NCBI GenBank assembly: GCA_958430865.1
Contig: CAUDNR010001035.1
Span: 48,979-107,769 of the forward strand
DNA length: 58,791 bases
Direction of reading: 5' to 3'
DNA from: Entrophospora sp. SA101
Lineage: Eukaryota; Glomeromycota; Glomeromycetes; Entrophosporales; Entrophosporaceae
Every line of letters starts with the position of its first letter. The first letter of the stretch is position 1. This document shows, in pieces, positions 47,380 to 58,791 of the stretch. A model generated the notes under the pieces. It saw nothing but the letters and a program-made list of their open reading frames with translations. It was not told the DNA's origin and did no database searches. The translations under genes were made by a program, and so were the position numbers.

Positions 47380-48900
47380 TAGTGTCAGCCAGTTGTAGCT
47401 ATCATTGAGAAATTTTCCCAAGCCAACTAAGTCATGACTAGATTTCAGTGACTAAAATTTCAAAATGTGGTAATATGAATATACACCACTTGAAAGAAAA
47501 CATAAGAATGATTTTTTGAAATACTACATAATAAAGATTAAATAAAGAATGTGACTGAGTGAGAAGGGTAATTACAACACTATGATTCAGGTAGGATATG
47601 GTCCATTGTTTTAAAAACATGATTTTTATTATGTAAATTTTTGATGAATTTTTCACATTGGTTATCATAGAATTATCCAGAAAGGAAATTTATTAGTGAG
47701 ACCCTTTGGATTAAATTTACTAATTTTTATAGTTAACCAGTATCCTGTTTAGGTTAATAGAGAATTAAATTCAAAAAGGAAACTCTAACTGAAAAATATC
47801 ATCATAAGTAGGGTACTCACTAATTTGATGTGTGGATCATTTCCCAAACAGTAAATATCAATCATTTTTACTAATTGACTGGGGTGATAGTAAAATATTT
47901 GCATGTTAATCCTTTGCTGTAAAGCAAATTAATCTGTAACTAAATATTATCCTACCATTGGAATACCCTTATAGTTTATTTCTTTTCTTTATTTTATTGT
48001 TTAGAAGCATGAGACAGGAGCTGGGATTGTACTGAATAAGAAATTGCACTAGGTTGGGAACCTGGAATAGTGCAGTTTTATAATTATTGGATTTACAGCT
48101 AATTGTAGTTCCCATCTTTAGGCATATCACAAGTTTGTAACTGAAAATTATATACTTGCAATATTATATAGATCTAAATAAATGTTTTATTATCTGAGCT
48201 TATTTCCTATGAAATTTGTGTAGAAATTCATTCCAAGGTGCAGTGTTGAACAATACATCATCCCTATCAATCAATGTTGATAATTTAACTTGCTCAAAAA
48301 TTTTTTTGAACTGTTAATTGGTTAAATAACTTGCAGATCATTTAATACAGTTCATTATCAGATATTATTATTATATTTATTATATGTATTGTGCGATAGT
48401 AAATTGTGGACCAACCAATTGTCCCTGTTAATGTCAATCGATCAGAATGAACTTACTATGGCAGTCATGTAATGCACTAAATATTGAAAACAATCAATGA
48501 ATTTTTTTCAATTTTTATCCATATGTATTATTAATCAAGTTTGTCATTTTCTTTTAAAATATTTAACATTAGTAATCTATATTAATGGGTAGTAGAATAG
48601 CAAAAATCACATTATATGTAATACTCAAAGAAGTATTTAACATTTAGAAATTAGAACAATCAACAACTGATCTAATAATTAATTTAACATAATAAAAACA
48701 CTTTTACATCAAATAGTCTTTGACTCTAATTAATTAATAAACCAGTGTGATTGATTCATAACCTTTTCTAATGATTAAGGGTTTGGCCAACCTTTAATCA
48801 TTAGTTAGGAACTCTTTTTAATATTACTATGTTGTTTATAGAGACAATTCAAGTGGTATAGTTATAAATATTTCTTGACTATATTTCTTTTATTTCTTTA
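47380..48900. other. Intergenic, no gene recognised
   Basis: AT-rich and unremarkable; no reading frames of protein character were found. Confidence 0.4.
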
Positions 48901-48904
48901 TTTT

Positions 48905-49070
48905 AGCTATGTGTCAGCATTTTTGAAGTTCTGTGTGTTGGGCATTAGTTTGAAGTTTCATATGCTGGGCAGCATTGGATTTCTGTGTGTCAGAATTGAT
49001 TTTAGCCATGTGTTGGCATAGAATACATAAGTCTGTGTGTCAGCAGTATTTATATATTATTGGACTTTAT
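48905..49070 (+). repeat. Degenerate tandem repeat of CTGTGTGTCAGCA type
   Basis: Variants of GTTCTGTGTGTTGGCATTTTT recur about five times (48909, 48930, 48969, 49003, 49032), with spacing of 20-40 bases. It is less AT-rich than its surroundings. Confidence 0.5.
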
Positions 49071-49389
49071 ATTTTTATTATCTTCATATGTTTATCAGAC
49101 ACCTCTCAAGCCTGTATTTTGGGATTTATTCACTCACAATATATAAATTATTGTCATTTTTTCCTAAGCCAAATGGTCCATTATAGAGAGAGTGAACCCT
49201 AATAGGAAAAAAATTTAATATTTTCTAGATGTTAATTTTAAAATTTTTAGAATGAATTACTTTGAGCTAGGTTGGACTTTTCATGAAAAGCAAAATTTTG
49301 GAAAGGGTGGTGGAAGTAAATGCATGTCTGAACAAGTAAATTAACTTCCAAAAGCCTATTTTTGTTAGGAAATGTAGATCAGAATAGAT

Positions 49390-49553
49390 TCACTGCTCGC
49401 AGATCTAAAACAAAGAGTGGAAGCAAGTGAATTGGATGCAGATGAGTTACCAAAAATAAAAACCGTAGAAAATTGGGTATCACATTTTAGCAGGGACATA
49501 AAAAAGAATTGGACATTATTATTATGGCATAAACAAAATATAAACCAATAAAC
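49390..49553 (+). pseudogene. Unrecognised C-terminal coding fragment
   Basis: The frame reads LLADLKQRVEASELDADELP then KIKTVENWVSHFSRDIKKNW and a TAA stop. Protein-like and probably the last exon of a repeated gene; no upstream exons were seen. Confidence 0.35.
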
Positions 49554-49559
49554 ATAATT

Positions 49560-51530
49560 TTTTATATTATGTCATTTTATTATTTGTAAATCCCAAATAG
49601 TGCGAAAGAAACTTAGACAAAAAAAGTTCACAACAGTGTTTATTGATATCCAAATGTTTGTTTTGAAAAATGCAGTGGAAACAAGGCGAACTGGATGATT
49701 TTTACTATAAAATGTAGTGAATACACCTCACCGATCACCAATTAAATCCATTCCTTCACGAATTAATATTAAGAAATTCAATTTTCAGAAAATTTTCGTG
49801 TAACAACAAGGGAATAATAGTAATTTTGAAAACTTTCCTTTTTATCTATATTACCTTTAGAATTATCCGGGAGCCTAGTCACTCATTTAATATTGAAGTA
49901 TTAGTACCCAAACTGCGTTGGAATTAGGTTTATACTAGTTATGGATGGATAGCCAACTAACCATAAATATTATGAATATTTCAAATAACCATAAATGGTT
50001 TGAATGAATATTATGAATTGTTGCAAACATTACGAATATTACGAATATTATGAATTGTACTATTATTATGAATACGTAATAATAAATATTTTGAATAATA
50101 AACGTATTACGAATAGCAAGTAAACATATATTGTAGCGAGGGAAAATTTGGATGTTGTGCCAGCATGCTCTGTTATTATTATGCATATTTGGGAACTTGT
50201 TATTAAAACCCCCCTAAAAGTACACCCCAAATCTGCATTACATATAGAATATTCATTCATATACCAAAGAGTAATAATTTCACAGAGCAAAAGGCATAAT
50301 GCGTAAAAGTTGATGATTAGTGATCTAATCAATAATCTGCGTTTTATACATATAAAAGTTTTTATTAATCACACTAACTGTGTTAATGTTTAATGTTTAA
50401 TGTTTGAGATTATTTAACTTTATTCATATGTATAAAAGTAACATTTTGCTCCAATCATTACTTCATGAAGACGCTTTTAAATAATAAGGATTATTTAATA
50501 ATCATTTCACTCCTTATTAATAAATTTTCCACCACTATAATTATTATTGGCAAAAGAATTTTTTGCATCAATGATAATATTTGTATAGATAACGGATAAA
50601 TAACATCCTACGATTAACAGGATTCATGACTTTTGTTGATTATTTGAAATCAACTAACAATTTGAAATAATTGTGAATATATTCAAATGTCAAGTGATAA
50701 CTTTTATTTTTGAACGGAAGATTTCCTCTAAGATTCATTAATATTAATGGAATTTAATATTTTATTTGTTTTCTCCTGCATAATAATAATTTGATGGATT
50801 GTTATTCTCATTTATGACATATTATTGACTAATAATGAACAATCTTCTCTTGACATAATAACATTTTTTCCAGTAAAATTAACTTTGATATCTGATCAGT
50901 CCAATTCATTAGCAGGAGTACTAATTAATATGAAGAAGATTCGTCATATGAATCAGACATTTCTTGAAAATTTTTTAAGTAGTCTACATCTAATAATTCG
51001 CTTGGGTTGTTTTTCTGATTGCTCCTTTATTTTTATATTAGGTAATGTTTAGAATATAATTGATAATTCTTTTTATAAGATTATATTATTTATTTTTTTC
51101 TTATTTTCACAATAGAGCTACCTGTCAAATTGAGCAGTTCCTTCGCAACCAGTTATTACACATGGTCTAAAGTTTGGCATGATTGATTTTGAAATTAATA
51201 AGACGATTTGTATTTGTGTTTAAATTTAAATTTTCATTTTGAATCTAAGACTTTGGGCATTATTTAATTTTTCATTACATAATTTAAAATTTTTTACGGT
51301 CAATATTGCTATTAATTCTTATCTTAAAACAAATTAAAAAATAAAAAAACTAAAATCGGCAATTGATCAATGGTGCCTACTTGTTATAGTGAATACTTGT
51401 TTCTTTTTCTTCTCATCTATGGGAACTTTGAACGTGGGCAATGAAAACACGTTTTAAATTCAAATTATTATTTTTATTAAAATTAAATTCGTTTTTTTTT
51501 TATAATTAAAAATGAACAATTTCATTCTAT
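49560..51530. other. Intergenic with a degenerate ATTACGAAT array
   Basis: At about 49965-50120 variants of ATTATGAATA/ATTACGAATA recur, some inverted. No gene recognised. TTATAATTAT-rich elsewhere. Confidence 0.4.
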
Positions 51531-51532
51531 TC

Positions 51533-51940
51533 ACAATAATCGATAGCATCACCATCTTGATGACGACGACAGCAACAATCAACATAGTCAACACAGTGCA
51601 AGTAATTCAAGACTAAATATGCAACAAATGCAATAACAACGGCTGCAACGATTTTCAGCAGCAATAACAAATAATTTTATTAATGTTAAAATTTATTAGT
51701 AAAATAAAAAGAATCTACCCACGTTTTCGCGCCACATGCTTGATTTTGTGGCGAGGTCCCGTTACCCAATTCACAATCGCGAACTAATTTTCCCGTAGTA
51801 ATAATTGTTACTTTTTTTTCTAATGTATTTTTTGCACTAATCGTATATCAAGATGAGTCTTAAGTGGTATCCAAATTGTAATATCTTTTGATTGGTGAAA
51901 ATCGTATACTAAATAGAAATGTGATAAACCATCGCAAGGA
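51533..51940 (-). CDS. Putative small membrane protein with Cys-rich tail
   Basis: The last exon reads LLLKIVAAVVIAFVAYLVLN then a Cys-rich tail YLHCVDYVDCCCRRHQDGD and stops at about 51533: one membrane helix followed by CCCRR. After an intron (donor AAAAC/GTGGGTAG, about 51722), the preceding exon reads VTIITTGKLVRDCELGNGTS and PQNQACGAKT, an extracellular-like segment with two Cys. Further upstream, in another frame, is PCDGLSHFYLVYDFHQSKDI and TIWIPLKTHLDIRL. The frame change near 51835 was not resolved (short intron or frameshift), so the start is not fixed. It is divergent from the MEMO1-type gene, with starts possibly less than 100 bases apart. Family unknown. Confidence 0.42.
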
Positions 51941-51971
51941 TTATCATTATTATCTTAATTCCACAAAAAAG

Positions 51972-52427
51972 ATGATAAGAGAGGCTTACCATGCTGGTTC
52001 TTGGTACACTGATCAAGGTAAATGGTAGATAATTTTTATAAAAAGAAAATTATTTGCAAGATTCTATGTGTGTCTTATAATTCAAAAATAACTTTGATTA
52101 TTTGTTTTTCACGATAGAATCGTTGTTAGATAAAGAACTTACAAATTGGTTATCAAAAGTTCCATCGAAAACAAAAGATGACATACCAATACCAATTCCT
52201 GGAGCTCGTGCTATCATTGCTCCGTATGATCTATATGATTTATATCAAATATTTTTTTTGATTTGTTATTTTTTTGATCAATTCTATTCTATTATTCTCT
52301 TTTTGAATAAGACATGCCGGATACTCGTATAGTGGACAAGCGTCTGCGTTTGCTTATAAATGTATAGATCCTGAATCTGTGTATGTAACATAAACTTATT
52401 TATCTTGGAAATAATTAAAAATATTTA

Positions 52428-52487
<60 letters not shown>

Positions 52488-53588
52488 TAGAAAACGAGTT
52501 TTTATTCTTGGACCATCTCATCATGTTTATCTTACTAAGTGTGCATTATCACAATGTACAGAGTATATCACACCTTTAGGAAATTTGACTTTGGATACTG
52601 AAGGTAATTGGTAAATAAATTATGTTGTTAGAATGAATATTTTGTTATTTCTACTTTAATAATACTAACAATTTTTTCTTTTAAATGATAAAAATAATAA
52701 TAATAGTTATTAATGAGTTGTTTCAAACTAGGCATTTTGATAAAATGGAAAAAACTGTTGATGAAGAAGAACATAGTATAGAAATGCATCTTCCATATAC
52801 TTATAAGATTTTTGAAAGGTTTTTAATTAAAATTTTTTTGGGAGAATATTAAAAATAAATTTAAAGGATTTAATTTCATATATATATATAACCACTTGTA
52901 AATGATTTTTATTTTTCAGCAAGATAAACTCTATCAAAATTGTACCAATTATGGTTGGCTCATTATCTTCAAGCAAAGAAGAATTTTATGGGAAATTATT
53001 AGCACCATATCTTGCTGATCCATCCAATTTGTTTATTATTTCATCAGATTTTTGTCATTGGTATGTTTAAGAAAAAAAACAAAACCACATATACATGTGT
53101 GTTTATGTATATATCTATCGATTAATATTTATATTTTTTATGCATTTTTTAGGGGACAAAGATTTTCATATACTTATTATTCAGGTGCAGATTATCCTTT
53201 TTCTTCTAATAACAATAATGAAATTCACCAACCATCATCAATTTCAATTCCAATTTATAAATCAATTGAAAACCTTGATCGTGAAGGAATGTCAATTATT
53301 GAAACAATCAATCATAAAAATTTTGTTAATTATCTTCAAAGAACTAAAAATACTATTTGTGGAAGACATCCTATTGGAGTTTTGTTGGCTGCAATTGAAG
53401 CATTACCTAATACTTCTACTGCAGCTAATACAATGGAAGCAGTGTCAGAAACTGCTAATTCTGGCGAATCATCGCTGTCATCAAAAATACCCAAGATTAG
53501 ATTTGTACATTATTCACAATCTAGTAGAGTAGTGAATAAGAATGATAGTAGTGTTAGTTATGCTTCTGCTTATGTTTATTTGCCATGA
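51972..53588 (+). CDS. MHO1: MEMO1 family protein, 340 aa
   Basis: MEMO1-type proteins share the fold of class III extradiol dioxygenases and bind metal (reported iron or copper/redox roles); the yeast homologue is Mho1. Exons are 51972-52017, 52118-52223, 52312-52380, 52491-52603, 52707-52818, 52920-53060 and 53153-53588, all GT-AG and in phase (1023 nt). Signatures in order are [30 protein letters not shown] (His52), [17 protein letters not shown] (His84/85), [33 protein letters not shown] (His195) and [20 protein letters not shown] (Cys265), so the site residues are all kept. An Asn/Ser insert near 213-229 and a Thr/Ala/Ser insert near 280-300 make it longer than the human protein. An (ATT)n run of about 18 units lies in intron 3. 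Confidence 0.95.
52433..52487 (+). repeat. (ATT)n microsatellite in MEMO1 intron 3
   Basis: About 18 uninterrupted trinucleotide units end directly at the TTTAG acceptor of exon 4, effectively forming its pyrimidine tract. Confidence 0.95.
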
Positions 53589-54119
53589 TAATTATTTAAT
53601 ATCTATGAATCGTGTAGGCGTAGGTTTTGTACATGCGTAATATTTTTTTTAATAAAAATTGTAATAAAAAGAATATTAGTTCTTTATTATTTATTTATTA
53701 TTTATTTATTATGGTTAACAATTGCATCTTTTTCCTTTTTTTTAATTTTATATATATATTATTTTTTTCAAAATTTATCATCAAGAAAAAAAAAGAGAAT
53801 ATTAACCAATAAAGAGTAATATGACAATGGTAACTAGTAGTGGTGGTGATAGTGGTGATGATGGAGATGATGGTGGTAGCAGTAGTAAATACATGTTTTG
53901 TATAAACGATAATGTACAATTGCAAATTTAAAAAATAATAAAAAAAAGGTATTACATATATGTGTGTTAATTAAATATTATCTTCATAAAAGTCTACTTT
54001 ATAAAGAAAGAAAAAAATTAATTTATTAGTTTTGATTCAACCAAATTAAATTTAAATGAATATCAAAAGAATAGTAATAGTAATAATAATAATGGTAATA
54101 AACATCAAATGAAATTAAA
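53589..54119. other. Convergent 3' intergenic region
   Basis: Shared 3' flank of the MEMO1-type gene (plus) and the WD40 gene (minus). A GTGGTGAT/GATGATGG-rich stretch at 53838-53885 is the only notable composition change. Confidence 0.6.
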
Positions 54120-56649
54120 TCATAGAATGATGTTTTCATTATTATTCATTGAAGAACTTTTCTCATATTCTAAAATACACCTATAAAATAAATAAATATA
54201 GTGTTAAATATTTGTAAAAAATTAATAAAGATTAAAAAATAATAATCTCGTGTAATTTACCCATAATTTTCATCGGCATTTGCAATATATAATCCTTCTG
54301 AATCTGGTGTAAAAGTGACCCCTGCAATCTCACCGAATAAATCAAATACTTGTGATCTTTCAAAAGTATGTGCATCAAATACATGAACAAAATCTGCAGG
54401 TTCTATAATATAATAATAACAATTTTATTATTTTAATTGTAAAATTTAAAAGAAAAAATTACAAAGGAAATTTAATAATGCTACTAACCTGCCATTGAAA
54501 GATATCGTCCGTCTGCTGAAAACTGAAGTGATCTTACAGCTCCTATTTTAGCACCCAATACAGCAAATGATTTTGACATATTCCTTGTATCATATAATCT
54601 TTTTTATTTATCAAAATAGTTTTTTAACAAAGAAGGTTTTCAATTAAAGATCTTATATATATTTTTTAAATTTTTAATAAGTCACAACTCGGTTGTATTT
54701 ATTTACCTAGTGGTTTTATCTAATAGTAAATATAATTAGATATTATTTTAATATTCTCGGCGATAATTATGAAAATTATTAAATTAAATGAGAACATATA
54801 TAAGTGTATATATTACCTTGATTTCCTGTCGCAATTATTCTTCCGTTTGGACTCCAGCAACATGCAAACGAATAATCAATGTGACCTTTTAGAACGGATA
54901 CAACTATATTTTATCATAAATAGTTGAGATATAAATATAATTATATAGATAACGATAAAAACAATAAATAGTATATCATTCATTTTATTTTTAGCATACC
55001 TTTGCCTGTTTCTGAACTAACGATCATAGTTTCTGTATCATCGCCTACAACACACAAAAGATCTCTGTTTGGACTGACTGATGTGCACTATTGTTTTTTT
55101 AAAAAATAATGAATTAAACCTCTTAAGCATAATCTTCAGAACTATATAAAAATAAAATACATTAACAGCCCATTCAAAATCGTATGTGTCGATAAACTTT
55201 AATGACGCGAGGTCCATTATTCGGGATTTTTTGTCATTGCTAGATATCACAGCAACAGTGCCTATTATTTTTTAAAAAAAATAAAGCACGATAATGTTAA
55301 TAATTATTTTCATAATAAAATAATCATTAAACGATTTATTACTTACTTCCAGTTCGAGATTCAATGATATCCATATGATTTGTTATACCATTTGCATCTG
55401 TAGTTACTGTTCCAAAATGTATCGGTTCGGCATCAAGACGCCGGCATGCAAACTCGCCGTATAATCCTATAACAAAATAGTAAATATGTATATATGCGTA
55501 ACGAAATTATATAATTTTTAAAAATAAAAAATAATTATTATTAATTTATTACTTACCACCAACAAGTAAAAAATTATTCCTGCATGCGATTGTACTGATT
55601 TCAAAAGCTTGATCTAAATCCAATGCGACTTTAGATTTCTTCATAATAGAATTCCAATAATTGATACGTGATGAATCTATAAATAGATCATCATTAGAAA
55701 TATAAAACTATATATAACTACACAATTACAATTATATCATTGAACATACGAGTATAAAATATATCATTTCTTCCGGTTGACCATAACAAATTTCTCAATT
55801 GAAAATGAACAATAGAGCATTTATGTGAAAGTGTTGTATATTTAAATTTGAAAAATTCGCCATCATTACGAACTGGTTTTATTTCCTAAAATAATATATA
55901 TAATATATTATTAATAAGAATAAGAATAAGAATAAGAATAATAAATATCACACAATAGTCAATGTTAATTAATAATTCATTACCTCTTTTATTTGATCAT
56001 AGGACCCTTGAACATTTTCATAATTTTTATAATTCTTAAGGCTATAATTATAAATATAAAGATATTTTTTAATGTCTTTTTTTTGTTCCTTTCTTAATTC
56101 ATTAATCTATAATCTATAATATATTTACCGAACTTCACGATATCTTTGCCGTGTTACATTGAAAGAATCCCAATTAATTCCTTGCTAATTAAAAATAATG
56201 TAAATTATACTTTATCATTTAACCAATAAATAACATTTATTTTTTATTTATAAATATATATACCACATCCGTTCCATTTTCTGCATCTCGTGCTGTAACT
56301 TCTCGGAGCTATAAATAATAATAATTGTATATTTATTTACAAAGCCAAATCTCCCTCAATAATAATAATGATAAAATTGCATACTGTATAACAAGAACGT
56401 TTGTGATCAGAAAGTTCAGAGTCTGAAGCTAGAATTATATTATTAGCAAAGAACAGAAATATGTATTACTATTATTAATATTAATCATTAATGTAGAAAT
56501 AATTTCTTCAGATAGATCTAAGCATGATAATAATCATAATAGCAATAGATAAAATTGATGTTGCTTGCTTGCTTACAAGGCCATTCGAGTTCCAATTCTT
56601 CAAGATCCTCGTTCAAAGTAATATCATCGATTACCAATGAACTAGCCAT
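54120..56649 (-). CDS. WD40-repeat protein of a conserved plant/fungal family
   Basis: It belongs to an uncharacterised WD40 family recognisable by a shared N-terminal signature. The start at 56649 reads MASSLVIDDITLNEDLEELE. Exons then give VTARDAENGTD, QGINWDSFNVTRQRYREVR and LKNYKNYENV (the signature), followed by SHKCSIVHFQLRNLLWSTGR, NSIMKKSKVALDLDQAFEIS, LYGEFACRRLDAEPIHFGTV, ISSNDKKSRIMDLASLKFID, SPNRDLLCVVGDDTETMIVS, GHIDYSFACCWSPNGRIIAT, LYDTRNMSKSFAVLGAKIGA, EPADFVHVFDAHTFERSQVF and ADENYG, ending EYEKSSSMNNNENIIL. There are about 14 exons, with a 13-nt microexon at 54707-54719. The exon 2 (56429-56385) to exon 3 join keeps frame only with an AG seven bases inside exon 3, so the first 50 residues are uncertain. 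Likely a propeller scaffold; function unknown. Confidence 0.85.
54707..54719 (-). other. 13-nt microexon in WD40 gene
   Basis: Between TATTAG and GTAAAT lie 13 bases, ATAAAACCACTAG. They restore the sequence GNQ-DKTTR-LYDTRN, as expected for a WD repeat (D-x-T-x-R-L-D). Phases 1 and 2 on either side require it. Confidence 0.85.
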
Positions 56650-58791
56650 TAATAATAATACTGATAATAAAAATGTGTTGAATGTAAGGCGTATTTAATG
56701 CTATTTTCAATGAACTTTATATAATGGATAAATGTTATTCTCACAACAAAAGTCTAAATAAGGAATAATGAAAATTTAAAGTATGTAATCAATTTTAGAA
56801 AATATCAATTTTTATTTTATAATCTACTGAGCCACAAATTAGAGCGCCATAAATTAATTAGTATTACCAGTATCACGTGTTTTCGAACAATTTGTCATGT
56901 GATATGTTGTTACACATGACAGACCTCAATTTAGAATCACCTGAACAATTTTAGGAGATGGTACTAGTACATTCAGTTTTGGCCTATATTATTTGTTAAT
57001 TAGGATAAATTTTACGATGATTTTGTAAATCATTTTTAAAATGGTAATAAAGTGGGGGTCCTATCACCACCATAAGTGTTTACAATGGATTCACGTGATA
57101 CAATTCCCAGTTTGGTATTTTGTACAGTGTATTAGTATTAGCATAGTGGAAATTTGTTGTTACATTAAATGTTGTACAGAGCTCATTGCTTCTGAAACTT
57201 CGCCAGTATATAGTTGTTACCTCTCTAAATTGGAGATCAAGTTCAGATCCAATTCAAATCCAGTTTATCACTTACTTTTTATTGCCAGAATGTTTGGCAT
57301 GTATTGTAAAGCTACATTGCACAATATAAAAATTAGTGCAACATTTCAAATTTCCACTATGCTCCCCCATACCCCTAGAGTGGACATTCGTTTTATCACG
57401 TGTGACAAAATCAGTTGTTGGTCTTTTTTATATTGTGAAACAAATGATTTCAATCAAGTTTAGAATAGTGTTCCTAACCAAAAATCAAATTTTTTACGAA
57501 TATTTGAAAATCAATTTATTCAAGGATATTTGAATATATATAATTTGTTTTGTAATTATTTTGGATACTTGTAATTATTTTGGATACTTGTATTTATTTT
57601 GAATCATTTGTTATGAATGATTATCAATTGATAACAAATAGTGTCACCAATTAAATTTGGGAGAGCATATTTAATTGGTGATTTATTTTTGTGTGGATCA
57701 GAATCAATGAATTGATTTTGGTATTAGCGAATAATTTTGTTTAAAGAAGATAATAGTTTAAATAAAATATTTATTTTATTTATTTAGTTTTCTTAGTTGA
57801 AACTAATTAACTTATTACCAAGTTACTTTTACATTAGGTTGAAATCAAGTTCTTTATATACATGTTCTTTACATATTAGCCTGAATTGGCAACCTGGTCT
57901 GGGCAATTCCGCCTGGTCTGGGCGATTTCGCCCAGTCTGGGATAATCATCATTAATCTCCACTAAATAAAGTTAAATAAATATGAATGTGCTACAGATTA
58001 ATTAATAAAAATTAAGTAACACAAATTCAGATGATAATAAATAATTATACACATTATTGATAAAATAGAATTAATAAAAATAAAAATAATAAAAATAAAA
58101 ATAATGAAAATAAGAATAGATTAAATAATAATATAAATAAAAATAAAGATAGAAATAAAATTTAAATTGTCACGGAATTAAGAGATTCAACCAAAAGATC
58201 TGTGTCAAAATCTAATTCTGGTAACAATAGTATTAACTTATTAACTTATCCTGCTATATAACAAACATTTTTTCAAAGATAATAAAGATAAGGAATTTGC
58301 AGAAAATTTTTCCTAATACTTCAATTGAATAAATCATTTTTAAAATATAATATTCTTACACCTGATAAAAAATGATGGTAATTTTTTGATTGTATGATAT
58401 AATTTATTAATAATTTTTTGATATAGCTTGAAATAAACAATCAAATTGATGATGTCTAAAAAAGAAACATTATTAATTAAAGAACAAGAAAAAATTAATA
58501 ATAGTTTGTTAGAATTTATACAAATATCTGGAATGATGAGCATTCAAAATAATTACAAGCACCCAAAATAATTACGAGTATCTGAAATAATTACAAATAC
58601 ATCAGGAAAACGTGTTTTTTGATATGGTGCAAGTCACCTAGTCCCGCAACTTGCTGCGCCTCGTGGCCAATTTTGGGAAAAAACATCAAAACTCAGAATT
58701 GTAAGTTATGCTAAAAAATGCAATAAATTTTTTATCACGTGACCTTTAATGGTGATACAAATTAAAAAAAATATTTATATTAATAATATAT
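56650..58791. other. Intergenic, no gene recognised
   Basis: Upstream flank of the WD40 gene. A plus-strand frame at 57041-57463 has 140 codons but no protein-like order, and a second frame overlaps it; I do not support it as a gene. A small GC-rich tandem repeat is at 57890-57945. Confidence 0.4.
57893..57945 (+). repeat. GC-rich short tandem repeat
   Basis: CCTGGTCTGGGCAATTCCG, CCTGGTCTGGGCGATTTCG and CCCAGTCTGGG form about 2.5 units of a 20-base repeat. It is much richer in G+C than everything around it. Confidence 0.7.

Noticed and set aside
53095..53532. 145-codon plus-strand frame over the last MEMO1 exon.
   Set aside because: It is an out-of-frame shadow of the real exon ending at 53588.
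57041..57533. 140-codon plus-strand frame.
   Set aside because: No protein-like motif order, an overlapping frame of similar quality, and no splice-supported extension; likely chance.

Overview
This window is nuclear DNA from an AT-rich, intron-rich eukaryote. It is most likely a fungus with a repeat-laden genome, and an arbuscular mycorrhizal fungus (Glomeromycotina, Rhizophagus-like) fits best. That call is an inference. It rests on many short GT-AG introns in housekeeping genes of fungal type, Zn2Cys6 regulators, crinkler-type kinase remnants, a Fanzor remnant and dense TIR elements. No bacterial operons, rRNA or tRNA genes were seen.

Five conserved genes could be reconstructed with consistent splice phases, apart from the 5' exons of the WD40 gene. 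They are CTP synthase (minus, 1762-4505, 12 exons, 572 aa), a DMAP1/Swc4-type SANT protein (minus, 23253-25472), a MATE transporter (plus, 42631-44674, 6 exons, 531 aa), a MEMO1-family protein (plus, 51972-53588, 7 exons, 340 aa) and a WD40 protein of a conserved plant/fungal family (minus, 54120-56649, about 14 exons, including a 13-nt microexon). A Ser/Asn-rich protein of unknown function (550 aa) lies at 39256-41076.

The rest is accessory sequence. The left edge holds a decayed Fanzor (TnpB-related RNA-guided nuclease) and a frameshifted EBP2 pseudogene that converges on CTP synthase. From 8.3 to 16 kb there is a kinase-like pseudogene and two paralogous Zn2Cys6 genes with duplicated flanks. 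The second paralog carries eight tandem copies of one phase 1-1 exon, and one copy has lost its splice acceptor. This exon array is the most distinctive object in the window. From 17.5 to 21.3 kb there are two TIR elements (one with a perfect 10-bp target duplication) and a hAT transposase remnant. From 27.3 to 30.8 kb there is a 3.4-kb near-palindrome whose arms each carry the same divergent pair of broken genes. From 32.4 to 47.4 kb there are several TIR elements, including a three-level nest whose insertion point is confirmed by an empty-site copy 12 kb away.

The intact genes do not form a pathway together; they are ordinary dispersed housekeeping loci. Intergenic stretches are mostly AT-rich unique or decayed repeat sequence. 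All calls come from reading translations and repeats by eye; no searches were run.
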